64,000 nt of DNA. Origin: Bimuria novae-zelandiae CBS 107.79 (lineage: Eukaryota; Ascomycota; Dothideomycetes; Pleosporales; Didymosphaeriaceae). A model generated the notes under the pieces. The model had not been told where the DNA came from, ran no database searches, and was given only the letters and a program-made list of their open reading frames with translations. Numbering within the stretch: the stretch's first letter is position 1; each line of letters starts with the position of its first letter. Positions 36,930 through 49,300 of the stretch are shown one piece after another. Location: contig ML976730.1 of assembly GCA_010015655.1 (NCBI GenBank), forward strand, positions 150,124-214,123, read 5' to 3'. Position numbers and translations under genes: made by a program.

Positions 36930-38520
36930 CCTTTCCTTTAGTAGAGGCGTGCCTATTTGCCTAGAAGCTGCTATAGATATAGTAGCTAATGCCTTTACCT
37001 CCTACTTTATAGCTGCGCGCAAGGCGGCAGAGACCTAGAAGAAAGTTATAATAGCTATAGCTAAAGCTATTAACTACTATATTGCTAATCTTAAGCGCCT
37101 AGAGGAGCTAGCGGCTGCCTCTACCCTCCGCAACCGCCTTATACAGACACTAAAAAATTTGGCTACGCCAAGCCCTCGTCCGAATGTAGCTAGGACTGGC
37201 TACGACTCGACAACCACTGCCTACACTACAGACAGCGACAGCGGCCTTGCCGCCTAGCCCTAGAGGACATGGGCAAGCGTAGCATCCGCCTCCCACGGAG
37301 ACAGCGGATACACGACGACCACAGGCAGTAGCAGGAAATCCATAACCACGGATAAGCGGTAAACCACACCTAGACAGGCAATAGACCCACGGATTTTACT
37401 TATAGTCGCGGACCTGACTAACTGGTTAGGCCAGACCTTTGCCTTTGCTATACGAACGGCTATCTGCGCCGCTATAAGGCTTGACCCCAGCGCTATCCCT
37501 ACGGCCATAAGGACCCGCACTGGGTGGGCCATCACCCCGGCCTCTAACGATATACGACAGTAACTTATAGAACAGGAAAAGAAGGAATTAATAATAAAAT
37601 CTATTAAAGCTAATAGCGCTAAGTTACCTACGCGATAGGTTAACTATGCCGTACCTAGAGTACCTAGCAGCTATTGCTCGCTGCTAGGGGAAGACGTGCC
37701 CTACTCCCTCTAGATAATAGCGGATGAGGTTTACACGCAGATAAAATAACACCCTGTAAACTATTATCCCTCTTAATACGGCCCTAATTAATTTAGATAT
37801 ACTACCTGGATAGTGTCCTTCAAAAAGCCTGCGGCGGCTTTTTGCCTCTTTGGTGCCAGCGACCTTTCCCGCGAGATAAGTAAGAAGCGAGCTATAGAAC
37901 GCTATAACCCTAGCTACTAGGGCTACTGCAACGCAGCACGCTGCACACGCACACCCTGCTATCGTAACTATAGAAAGAAATCTAGCAAGCACGAAGGCCT
38001 AATAGGAGACGATTGCGCTTATAAATAATAATACCCTAACTATCGTAGCCCACACGCCGCAGACGACCCTACCTGCCTAGTTAAACCTAGGCGAGTGAAT
38101 AGCCGTATTATTTAACTAACTTGCCGCGAACTGGCGACACTAAGACGCGCTGGACAAAAGGCCTTTAACTAGTTATATAACCTACACCCTTAACCCGAGC
38201 CCACCGCCTAGGGCTAGGGCACCTCCCCTAGCGGAGAAGACAACAACTAAACTAAGCCTGTATTAATAATACCAAGTTAGCCAGAGCAGGAACTGGTGAC
38301 CCAAAGCCATCGTCCCCTAAGAGGACCTCGACGCTCGACCCCGTACCCTGACACCGCCTCACGACAAGCCGCTCCACGCCTATCGAACAGGCCTATGTGG
38401 TCCTCTGCGCCTATAAGCGGTAGCCTAAATCTCGCCGCGCTTTCTGCCAGAAGCGCGAGACAGGAAGAGCACACACAGTTCTCCTTATAGGAGGACCAGA
38501 CCATGGACGAATCCTCAAGC
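36930..38520 (+). pseudogene. LINE-2 ORF1 (Gag-like) relic
   Basis: Plus-strand relic of the nucleic-acid-binding first protein. Visible: an Ala/Lys-rich helical part (AIDIVANAFTSYFIAARKAA, ANLKRLEELAAASTLRNRL near 36970-37150), LTNWLGQTFAFAIRTAICAA at about 37415-37475, AIPTAIRTRTGWAI, then WIVSFKKPAAAFCLFGASD and, at 37920-38090, a CCHC-like series (GYCNAARCTRTPCYRNYRKK, HEGLIGDDC, HAADDPTC). It ends near 38515-38520 in SSS and tandem stops, just ahead of ORF2. Several in-frame TAG/TAA codons inactivate it. Confidence 0.75.
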
Positions 38521-38549
38521 TAATAAGGAATAACCGCCGCAGACCCACC

Positions 38550-41500
38550 CTACGCAAGGAGCCTAATATTAAAGTATACTAGATAAATGTTAGCAAAAGT
38601 GGCCTAGCATATATAGCCGCCCTTAAGATTGCTTTTAGGGAGGGCATCGACGTTATCTGCATGTAAGAGCTGGCTACCTGGCTAGGCACACGCACTTCGA
38701 ACCACCCTGGCTATAACCTCCACCTACTAGTGGATGGCTGGGATAGCTAGGAGACCTAGGAGGCAGACCGCCCCCGGGTCCTTATCTTTACCTGTAAGGG
38801 AAACTGATTGAAAATCACACTACGCACTCCACTCTATAACTAGGACATATAGTAGATTAACGTTAACGGAATCTTAATACTTAATGCCTACTAGGCGCCA
38901 CAGACTACGCCCGTTCTTGACTATATTACCTACCTTACCCCGCCTAACAGATGCCTAGCTAGGGGCGACCTTAACGCTAAACATGACATGTTTAAACCTA
39001 GTGTTACGACTATACATAGCGGCGCCGAACTGGCCTAATAGGCCACAGATAGTGGCATAAACTATATTAGAAAGCCTAGGGTCTCTACCCACCGTGCGGG
39101 ACACGTTATAGACCTCTCCTTTTATAACATCCCCTTCGCTACTATAGCGGTACGAGCGGACATAAACTACGGCTTAGACCACAACACGCTAGTTACCACG
39201 ATACCTGGCAAGAGACAGGAGCCGCTTAACTAGTTCTAATATAGGATCCCTACTACGAAGCTCTTGCTATTCATTAACGCTATTACTAATGGGATAAAGG
39301 GCACCCCTAGCTTAAACAGGCTACGAACTCGCGAGCACGTTAATAGGCGCGTTGCTACCCTAGAAGAAGTTCTTATAAACGCCCTAGAGATAGCAGGCAG
39401 GAAGAAAAGAGGAATAGGCCATTTGGCGCCGTAGTAGACAGACGCCTATAAACAAGCTTACCGGGCACACTTAAACTCGCTAAACGGCCACACTAGGCGG
39501 GGCCCCTCCGAGGAGACGCGCACCTTCTTAGCAATAGTCTATAAAGTAAAGAAGAAATACTAGTAACATACTATAAATAACGCGGTAAACGACTAAGAAC
39601 TTTTCTAAATTATTAACTAGCACAAGCTAGAACCTACTAGGACCTAGGCGCTAATAGTCTTTAGAGGCGTAGAGGCGACTAAGGATAAGGATAAGGCTGA
39701 GATGCTTTAACAAGCACTACTTTGCAGATTTACGCTAGAGGACAACCTGCTAGAACCGCCCTCCCTACAAGAGAACCCTATAATCCCTTAGGACACATAC
39801 CTGTTTATTAAAGAGACGGAGCGCTGCGTGATTAGGGTCTCTAGCACCTTACCAGGCGTAGACGGTATAACCGTCTAGTTGCTTACAGTATGCTGGAACC
39901 ATATTAAATAGTACGTTTGCGACATCTACCGCGACCTACTTAAGCTTAATTACTACCCCGCCGCCTGGAAGGACGGAGAGATCGTGTTTATTAGGAAGCA
40001 TGGCAAGAAGGACTACACGGTTCCAGGCTCTATAAGACCCCTCGCCATGCTACTCTGCCTTGGCAAGGGATTTAAAAGGATTGTCGCCCGGCGCATAGCC
40101 CACTTAGCTATACTACATGGCGTACTAAGCCCCCAACATGGAGGGGCTCTACCAAAAAGATTAGCTATGGATTTAATTGCCGCCTTCACCCACGACGTGG
40201 AACTGGCCTTTAGCAAAGGCCAGCACGTTACTATAGTTACTATGGACGTGCTTGGGGCCTTTAACGCCCTCCTCGTCAACCGCCTGCTACACTAAATAAA
40301 AGGATAAGACTGGCACCAAAAAGTGCTCGTGCTCACGCGCAACATTCTTACAAACCAACACATACTTGTCTACCACGGCCAACACTAATCCGGCCGCCAC
40401 CTAGTGGCCTATAGCACCCCACAGGGCTCGCCCCTCTTACCGGTTATCTATATGCTGTACCTGGCGGAACTTCTCCTCTAGGACACCACGCTGCGATTTG
40501 GATATGCTGACGACATTTGCCTATACAGAGCCACTTATAGCCTAGACTACAACGTTAAATAAATCGCGGAAGACGTCCGTAATATTATTAGATATGGCGC
40601 GGATAATAAGATCGCTTTCTTACTAGATAAGCTCGAAATAATATATCTCATACGGTAGAAAGGAGACTACGCGCCTCCCTGTATCGTTGACGAGAACCTC
40701 ACCATACACCCCATTCTCTCTAGGAGTGGGAATGGGGCCCTGCGCTGGCTAGGCGTATAGTTTAACAGGAAGCTAACCTTTAAGGCCTACGTTGCGACTT
40801 GCGCTGCTAAGACAAGGGTTGTCGCACACCACATCCGTAGCTTGGCTCGGATTAAACACGGCCCCCTACTGGGGTCCCTCCACAAGGCGGTGATCGCCTA
40901 CGTCCTCCCACGGCTCCTTTACGGTGCGGAAGCCTGGTACGGAGGCAGAACCAAGCCCTCCAGAATCATGTGCCAATTAAGAAGCGCTGAGGTGAGTACC
41001 TGACTAGGCTAGCACATTGACGCACTTAACAAAGTCCTTAAGTAGGCATGTAGAGCCGTCGCGCTAGCCTATTGGACCACACCTACTACTATCGTCTTCT
41101 AGGACGCAGGACTCCCCTTAGCGGTAGTAGCACTTAAGACATGTAAGTTTCGCTTTATAGCACACTTGCTAATAGTTAACGATAAACACCCGCTAACTGC
41201 TAGGACCCTCCTGCTTATAGTTAGAAGAGGCCGAGGCGCAGGCCTCCCACAAAGAGCCCGCTTAAAGGTACAATAACTCGCATAAATCTTTAACTTAGTA
41301 CCTTAATCGGATTTCCGCGCCCCCCACTACTCCCCCGGGAGCCGCACCGACCCCATAGACCGGGCAGCCAAGAAGGACGCCGCCCGTCTCTTTAAGGAGT
41401 GGTGGGCTCTCCTCCTACTAACTGCTATTACTGTCTTCTTAGACGGCTCTGAACAATGGATTAACGGCGTTAAACACGTCACGTACGGCTACGCTGTATA

Positions 41501-42291
41501 CGAAGGACAGGCCCTTATCCTATAGGGCAATAGCTCCCTTAACCCTAGGTCCTACGTTTTCGACGCCGAAGCTATTGGCGCTTAGCGGGGACTCGCCCAC
41601 ACGCTTATTACGCCTACCTACTAGCTAAGACGCATATACATGTGCATTAACAGCACTTTTGTTATATAGTGTATAAGAGGCAACCTGTCCCCCTCTTTGT
41701 AATGGGCGTTCGTTAGGTGCTAGGAGACAATAGAGAACCTGGACATCACTATTTAGTGGGCCCCAGGTCACTGCGAAATAGAAGGGAATAAATTGGCGGA
41801 CTAGCTAGCCAACGACGCGGCAAAGTCTCCCCGACCTCTATACGGCATGGTAGCTAAGCCTATAGTCTTAGGCCTTAATTTAGACGTACGCGCCTACACG
41901 AGGAGCGCTGAGATAGACTGGTGGCGCGCCCGCTCACCCAAGTTATCTAAATGGTACATGTAGTGGGACCTCACTTACCGCCCCACAAAATAGCCAAAGG
42001 AGCTTACCCTCCAACGTCCAACGCTTGCTAAGCTCCTGTCCATGCGCACCCGCCACGGACACTACGCCTGGTACTATAAGAAATTTAGGCATAAAGACGC
42101 CGTCACGAAATGCCCCTGCGGCGCAGACCTAGCGCCTGACCACATTGTACACTGCCCACGATTAGTTCGAAAGTTCGGTTACTGGTCAAAGCGGCCAGCG
42201 TGCCCCCCCAACACCACCAAGGAAGGCGTGGAATACCTGAAGGCACTAGAGCTAAATAATTTCCAACTTCTACTCGAGCTCACAAAAGATT
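38550..42291 (+). pseudogene. LINE-2 ORF2 (endonuclease, RT, RNase H) relic
   Basis: Endonuclease: GDLNAKHDMFKPSVTT at about 38968-39015 and HVIDLSFYNIPF. Reverse transcriptase: STLPGVDGITV, the open stretch 39984-40295 (FIRKHGKKDYTVPGSIRPLA, QHGGALPKRLAMDLIAAFTH), TPQGSPLLPV and the catalytic GYADDICLYRATYSLDYN at about 40501-40555. RNase H: ITVFLDGSEQ near 41430, FDAEAIGA, and WAPGHCEIEGNKLAD near 41757. The C-terminal Cys/His end (42042-42291) is fully open and includes KCPCGADLAPDHIVHCPR. Only scattered TAG/TAA stops break the frame, many fewer than in LINE-1. Confidence 0.87.
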
Positions 42292-42544
42292 AAGCTGCTC
42301 CTACTCTACTCTTATTATTAGACTACATGTATAATAGATAAACCCAGACACCTCAGCCTATAGGCAAGAAGACAAGGATTTAGCCCCCGCACGGAGGGGG
42401 GCGGACTCTCACGAGCCGCTGCAAGAGACAGCAATAGCTTTATAGCAAGAAACGCCTTCACTACTTTGGCTGGCCCCAAAGCAGCTGCTCGGCGCGTCCC
42501 CATGCCCCATGGGAGGCTTGAACTTTACGTTCCTGGACGATAAT

Positions 42545-42576
<32 letters not shown>

Positions 42577-42989
42577 AGGCCCTGTAGTTCCAGGAACTAC
42601 GGTAGTCCCATAGGACTTCCCTTTATGCGGGACTTTGTTACGTAACTACTAACTAAGCTACCCCGCGCCCCGTTAGGTCCTGTTAACTCTACTACTTTAT
42701 TAATAATTACTTTTTTAGCATAATTATCTAGCTTCTTTATCCTTATAGGGTTCGTGGTCGTAACACTATCCCCCTCTTTAAGGTTATCGTCCTAATACCT
42801 TGCTTTACTATGCTATACTATCGGCGCGTTAGTACTAATTACTATAAAGGTGCGTCCCCTTACGTCTTAAGGCAGGCCGTAGCCTCTTCTTAATTCCCCT
42901 TACCTTACTAACTATGCTAAGAACCCCCTATTTATCCCTAGCAACCCGTCGTGCTCGTACGTAAAAGGTAGAAGCTTAGGGCCTAAAGA

Positions 42990-43380
42990 TAGTATCTAGT
43001 TATAAGCGTTATTAGAAGAAGAAGTTATAGTATTTTATTAACGCTACCTTTAAGTAGTGTGCGGGCTGTCTTGCTGCCTATACTAAATATAGTTTATAAA
43101 TTCCTAAAAAGGATTAGGAGCGTGTTTAAAAGGAAAAGCGCGAAAAGCGTTTCGCCCTTCTTTAAGTAAAAGAGCGTTAAGCTTAGGCTGCTCTTAAGAC
43201 CGCGCGTCTCGAGCAAGAGTTAGCAAAAATAGAGGAAAAGAAGTATAACTATACCTAGCACGACTTATGTGTTGCTAATGTAATTAAGGCGTTAGAGCAA
43301 TAAGAGGAGAATTTAAAAGGTACTAGCTTTTACGAACTATTACTACATGCACCTCTATAAGCTAACTTAGGCTAGTTATA
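42990..43380 (+). other. antisense coding-like stretch in the gypsy 3' region
   Basis: Between the chromodomain end and the gypsy 3' LTR, the strand opposite to gag-pol reads for about 125 codons in one frame. It is interrupted mainly by TAA/TAG, as expected for a RIP-mutated real gene. The text is Lys/Glu-rich and looks helical (KTARLEQELAKIEEKKYNY, CVANVIKALEQ), with a CxxC upstream (KxCAGCLAAYTKYSL). Possibly an accessory antisense ORF of the element; function unknown. Confidence 0.35.
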
Positions 43381-43578
43381 GGCTAACTTATTTTTTTTTT
43401 TAATTCTTTTGTATCCTTTAACTTTTTTAAGTTCCTTACTAATCTAGTCGCGGCGCCTCTAGATATTCCTTATAAAACCTCTCTAGCGCTGTCTTGTAGT
43501 TCGTGAGGTTTTATACTAGTTTCTACGTATTATGGTTCTCTGGCCATCCTTCCCACTTTACCAGATACTTGTACTAAC

Positions 43579-46312
43579 CAGTGATCGGAATGGTCTGGTA
43601 TGGTATGGTATGGAGGTTAGACCATACCATACCAGCTGCTTATGTAACTACCGGTATGGTATACCGGTAAGACCAGGCATACCGCCAAGAGCGCCAAGAG
43701 CGAGGCTCAAGTTAAAGCAGGAAGAAAGGAAATGTATTAGAGTACTAGATATTAACCATATCGTCATTATTCTCACTATCCTTAACGTCGTTGTTATCTT
43801 CATGTTCGGGCCTTCCATACTAGGCCCGAAGACACTCGCACGCTTCTATAATATCTGCCTTTAGCCTACCACGTCGATCAACTATAGTAAGCTTTGCGCT
43901 ACTAAAAAGACGTTCGCATTCATCCGACATAGGTGAGATAGCAAACATGTCTAGAGCAAAGCGAGCGAGATCTCGTTAGGAGTCGTAGCGAGATAGCTAG
44001 TATGTAATAGCCTTATCACCACCTGCCTCTTCGTCATGAAGCCAGTCGGTAGAGATATATTGTTCATACAAATTAGTTGTAGAGACCGGAGCGTCTATTC
44101 GAATACGCTTGTGTTCCCTCTGGCGATTAAATGCTGGATCAGGAGACCTCTCCTTCCTGACTGGTGGTGGCATCTTAACAGGGTACATTCCCTTATACTC
44201 TGTCTCCCAGAGCTGCTTCACCGCCGATTGTGCGTTATCAAACCCCCTCAATTTTTCTTTGTCGGCTTGGAGAACCCATTCTTGCCTGAACCATGCCCAC
44301 TTTCGATATAGATCAAGTATTTGAGCTGCATAGTACGCGGGCGGAAGATCAGTATCTTCAGGGAATCGATTCTGCCAATTCAGCTGCTGGTTGTTGTAAT
44401 ACTCCTCGTATTTTGACCACGCGGCATCTGCGCAACTTTGGAGGTACGTCCATGTGAAGTTGTTGTCGTCTTCGGTGTAGATATTATAGTAGTGATCTTT
44501 CGTCTCACTTATTTCTCGAAGAAGGCAATCCAAAGTTGAAAACCAATTAGCGAGGGACGTCTTCTTCCCCTCAGTAAGCAAAGTTGCGGCGTAGAAGTCT
44601 TTTAGAGCAAGCTCAATCTTTTCAAGCTCAAACCAGTGCTGTCCATCTAGTTTGAAGTTCGCAATCCCCTGAGAGCCTTTCCCAGGTACATGGCGAGCTG
44701 AGAAGAGCTCTAAACGTTCCCGGACATTCAATGCACGTGTAATTGAATGAAACTATGAATTCTAGCGTGTCGAGTTGTTCTAGATAAGCTCAAGACCGTC
44801 GAATTCAGAGAGATCTCCGCCGATAATTATTGCAGCAAACTCCTCACGGCGCTGTGGAGTAAGCCTAATATATCGTACAAGGTTGTGAAGCCGACCTAAA
44901 CATCCAAATTTCTTCCAGAGCTCTTCCACCTTTGTATAGTCTCCGCGTTGATAGTGCGTTTCAAGCTTTGCAAGGTACTTCTCACAGTTTCGACCCATGA
45001 GGAACGCCTGGCAGCAGAGGTTGACAATATGGCCCAAGCAACGCAGCCGACGATGGCGACGTTGTTTTGGCTTCATCCATGGGCAGAGATCCTTGAGTAT
45101 AAACTCAACAGCGGTATCATTTGACGAGGCATTATCCAGCATAAAGTATCCAATCTGATCTCCGCCAATATCGTATTCTTTTAGCAAGCCAAGAACAATC
45201 GATCCAAGGTTCTCGCCACTGTGTTCGCCATACACACGCCGCATACCTAAAACAGTGGTTCGTCGCTTGCCAGTAGTGTCAATCCACATGGCGATGGCAC
45301 CTAGAATAGCGTAAGGGTTTGGCGATGTCCAGAGATCAAAGGAGACGGAGATTCTACTCCGTGAGCGCTGGAGGTCTTCTCTGAGCCGTTGTTTCTTCGA
45401 CAGAAAGGCGTCCATAACCTAACTTCGAATAGTTTTCGCTGCCTTTGGGAGGTGGTTGAGAAGTGCCGGATTCAAAAAGAAGAGTAGTTCTCGGAAATAC
45501 AGATTTTCTAATTGAAAGAAAGCAATGTGGCAGTACATAATCCAATAAATTAGAAGTTCTTTAAACTTCTCTATTGTGTCTTTCCAAAAGAAGATATTAG
45601 TAGCAGCCGCGCTCTTCTGTTACTCTAGTACAGACTTCCGTGTCTGACTATGTTTCTTAATACCACTCTAAGGATCAATCTAGTGCTTTTGTTCAAGATG
45701 ATTTCTCACTCCAGATGTGCTATTAATAACAAATAGCTCTTACTTATAGTTTCCGACTGCACACTCGTGACAGTAGTACACCTCTTTCTTGTCACTGTCT
45801 CGGATATAATAAAGACCATACTTCCATATATATAATAAGCCTAGACAAGCTGCCCCCTTTGTAGTTGTCGCGCGATTAAGGTATGTGATGTAATCTTGTA
45901 CAAACTTATCCAGAGGATCGGGATATTAATTAGGAGTAGGTGATGGCGTTAAGGTACGTAATATAAGAGCAGGTGATGACGTAGGAGATTTAAAGGATAT
46001 TAACGTTAAACGTGTCGTTAACGCGAACGACAAGATTAGAATTAGGGACCCTATGCTAATAATATATGCACACTATTATAGACTATAATTATTAGTGTTC
46101 TGTTAAGAAAATTTTTGTATACACTAACTAGTTTAGTCCACAATTCAGCCACATTGCGCCACAGTTTCTCTACCTCGGCTTATTTTTTAGCGCTACCGGT
46201 ATGACCTGGTATACCAGTAATACCATGGTATTGAGATATCCTCAAACCATACCAGGTCTTGGCGGTATATACCATACCAATACCAACTCATACCAGACCA
46301 TTCCGATCACTG
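43579..46312 (-). mobile_element. hAT-3 DNA transposon nested in the gypsy chromodomain
   Basis: A 2,734-bp element. Both ends read CAGTGATCGGAATGGTCTGG inward (about 24 bp perfect) and are followed by GGTATGGTAT-type subterminal repeats. The perfect 8-bp duplication GTACTAAC is at 43571-43578 and 46313-46320. It splits the chromodomain codons of the gypsy element. It is the least mutated transposon of the nest and therefore one of the latest arrivals. Confidence 0.96.
43745..45980 (-). pseudogene. hAT-3 transposase, one frame with a few TAG/TAA stops
   Basis: Minus strand. A BED zinc finger near 45780-45680 (YYCHECAVGNYK, RNHLEQKH) is followed by NPALLNHLPKAAKTIRS. The RNase H-like region is open at 45415-44780 (SVSFDLWTSPNPYAILGAI, YFMLDNASSNDTAVEFIL, LRCLGHIVNLCCQAFLMG). 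A short stretch with three TAGs covers the conserved NNSTRxNSxFHSI motif (44779-44732). The next open part is 44731-43997 (LPPAYYAAQILDLYRKWAWF), then the dimerisation domain (FAISPMSDECERLFSSAKL). The stop is at 43745. The frame is the same throughout from about 45480; interruptions sit where Gln or Trp codons are expected, so only light RIP separates it from an intact gene. Plus-strand ORFs here are shadows. Confidence 0.88.
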
Positions 46313-49300
46313 GTACTAACGCCCGATTTTTTGTAGGTCCCTAATAGCTTTAACCTTATACTCCTTATCTTCGAGTTTAAGCTAGGTTTCTAGTTCGGCG
46401 TCTAGTAGTGCTGGTTCTAATAATAACTTATAGAAGACTAGGTGGACCCGTGTATCTATAGGTAGCTATAGTTTAAAATTAACTAGTCCCCTGACCTTTT
46501 AGATTTTAAATAGTCCCTTTTAAAGGTTATCTAGTTTTTTGCTTAGCCTTATTGTCTTAAGATTTTTTTGCGAGAGGAGGACTCTATCCCCCTCCTTAAA
46601 GGTTAGTCTTATAATCCTTTTCTTATTCGCTTATTACGTTGTTTGTTTATTACGTCGCGCGATATTCTTGTGTAGTGTTTTATATATGTCCTGCATAAGT
46701 TTAGTCTTATTAACTGCGTTCTTTGCAATGCTCTAGATGTCTAATAAATCCTGGTAAGTTGTTGGCTCACATTTATGGTTGGCGTAATATGGCGAGTACC
46801 CCGTAGTCGCCGATCTTGCGCTATTGTATGCCAGCTAGGCCGTTGGCAATAGCTTAACCTAGTTATCTTAAAGCTTATTTACATATATCTGGAAATACTG
46901 TTCCAACGTTTGGTTTGTTCGCTTAGTTTGGCTATCTATTTTAGAATAGAAGCTCGTCGTGAGCTTGTGCTTAATCCCTGATTTAGCTGTAAACGTGGTC
47001 TAGTATAACGATGTAAATATCTTGGCCCTGTCTGTAATAAACTCGTTAGGTTGTCTAACCTGTAATATTAGTTCTCGTTCTACTATATAGGCTAGTTCTT
47101 TTACTAATATAGCTTCCCTAATTGGCACAAACCTCGACTCTTTAGCAAGTCGATAGATTATAACTAAGATTAAGTTATAAGGATCCTTGTTTCTTGGTGC
47201 TAGTAATGCCAGTAGCTTCACGATAAAGTCTATAGTCACGCTTAATTATAGTCTTAGGGGTGGCTGTAGTGGCTATAAGAGGCCGTAGGGCTTATGTCTC
47301 TTAGGCTTGTTCTTATAATAGGCCAAATAGTTGCCTAAAACCTTTTGTACCGCCTGGCGTAGCCTAGGAATAGCATATTTGTTCGCGATTCGACGCGTTG
47401 TTTTGGCGATTCCTGGGTGTCCCTAATCCTTGTCTTTGTGTAGTTTTTTAATTAGCAGCGGAGCTATTTACTTGCTAATCTAGATATAGTTTTAATAGTC
47501 CCGTGCTATTAATTTTGTGGCTTAGTAGAGATTATACGCTTGGTAATTCTTGTCCTTAAGCCTATTATAATCCTATATCTCTTTTATAGCTAGCCTATAA
47601 TAGGTAAGATCTGTGCGCCGTGCTTCTAGTGCTAGCGTAAGTTATATCTTATTATAGCGAAGGGTTCCGTCCTTCGCGTAGGTTAGGATTATAATATAGT
47701 TACTTCTATTATCTTTTTTTATAAGATCTAAACGCCTGCTAAGTGCGTCTGCTACGGCGTTTAAGTTACTAAGTAAATAGGTAATGCGGAAGTTAAATTC
47801 CGCTATTTATTCTAACTATCTAGCCTGTCGTTAATTAAGCTTCTTTGTGGTTATAAAGCGCGTAAGGTTAAGGTAATCTAAAAAGACCTCTATTTAGTGC
47901 TTTGCTCCTTTAAGCTGCGCTTCCTATTACTTAAAATAGTTAATAATTACAAGTAACTCCTTGTCGTAAATCTTATAATTTAGTTCTGCTCCTGAGAGCT
48001 TGCGTGCGTGATAGAAGACAGGTTTCTATTTACTATTATTACACTCTTATAATAATACGGCCCCTAGCGCATAGTCCGATATATCTGTGTAGATACGATG
48101 TTGCTGCTCTAGGTTATATATTTATAGTAGGGGTGCTATTAGGAATAGGCGTTTAAGCTGCTTAAAAGCCGCTATTTCTGCCTTTTGTAGAGGTTGCCAT
48201 TTCCCTATCTTTATAAGTTCCGTTAACGGAGTGGTCGTCTTTAAGTAGTTCCTGATAAATTTGCGATAGAAGTTAGTGAAGCTTAAGAAAGACTAAATAT
48301 CTTTTACTAATTATAATAGTGGCTATTCCTCTATTGTCGCGATTTTCTTTAGGTCCATCTTAACACCTTCTCGGGATATCACAAATCCCAAATATTCCGT
48401 TTTAGTGACATGGAACTCGCACTTCTTAGGGTGTAGGAGCAATTAATGCTCTTATAACTTCTATAGTACTTTGCGTATATATCCTTTGTGCTCTTCTAAG
48501 GTTCCGTGTAAGTATATTAAGATATTATCGAGGTACGCCGTGCAGAATACGTCTAAGTATTTATATAGTACTTAATTTATTAACTCCTGGAAGGTTGCTG
48601 GTGCGTTGGTTAGCCCTATAGGCATAACTGTATACTTAAAAAGGCTATATCGTGTGCGGAACGCTGTTTTCTACTTATACCCTTTTGTAATTTAAATCCT
48701 GTAGAATCTATCCTGGACGTTGAATTTCGTGAAGTATTTAGCTCCTTAGAGTCTATCCATAAGCTCCGTTATTAGTGGTAACAGGTAGCGATTCTTAATC
48801 GTTACGGCGTTTAGCTATCTATAATCTACATAGAGTTGTAGCCTGCCGTCTTTTTTGCGAACAAAGAGTATAGGGAAGGCTATAGGACTCTAACTAGGCT
48901 GCTATTTCCCTAAGCGTAGATTCTTCTATATTAGCTCTTTTAACTCTTTTCCTTGTTTATAGGTGAGGGGCCTTAGGCGTTCTAGCCGTAGCTTAGCTCC
49001 CTCTACTAGTGGTATCTCGTGATCCTACTTTTTATGTTTAGGTAGAATAGTCTTGTCGTGTTCCTTAAACAGGTCTGCGAATTCCTTGTATTCTTCTGGC
49101 AGACTAGGGTTGTCTAGGACTATCTTAGTCTCCTAGACCTATATGTAGTGCACCTACTCTAGGTGTTACTTTAAGATCCTATCTATCTTGCATACTAATA
49201 TTTCTTATATCTTAGATAGTTAACTCCTTTTTCTCGCCTAAGGTTAGGGAGTTTCCCTCCTACCAGGGCTTGCCTAAGCCTTTGCTGGTAGGTCTCGGGG

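Larger units (their letters stand above)
36657..42573 (+). mobile_element. LINE-2: full-length Tad-type LINE in the gypsy LTR
   Basis: A 5,917-bp LINE bounded by a 13-bp target duplication CCAAGGCCCTGTA (36644-36656 and 42574-42586), both copies lying inside the gypsy LTR. It has a 5' UTR, ORF1 with zinc knuckles, ORF2, and a 3' TAC repeat (42548-42574). Same family as LINE-1 but less mutated and not 5'-truncated. The 5' UTR holds a 16-bp perfect palindrome (36765-36780, ACCGCACGCGTGCGGT) and a 10-bp stem with a 5-nt loop (36808-36832). Confidence 0.93.
36384..42765 (-). repeat. gypsy 3' LTR, split by LINE-2
   Basis: LTR halves 36384-36656 and 42587-42765. The terminal TG has become TA at the outer end (TATTATAAGG). 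The intact region at 42587-42765 ends in GGTCGTAACA. A pyrimidine run (CTATCCCCCTCTTTA) just inside is the purine tract seen from the other strand. Confidence 0.93.

Noticed and set aside
37260..37992. Two minus-strand frames with hydrophobic stretches
   Set aside because: Antisense to LINE-2 ORF1; the plus strand has the Gag-like and zinc-knuckle motifs.
43532..44324. Plus-strand frames of 71-110 codons over hAT-3
   Set aside because: They overlap the hAT-3 end repeats and the antisense of its transposase; no independent evidence.
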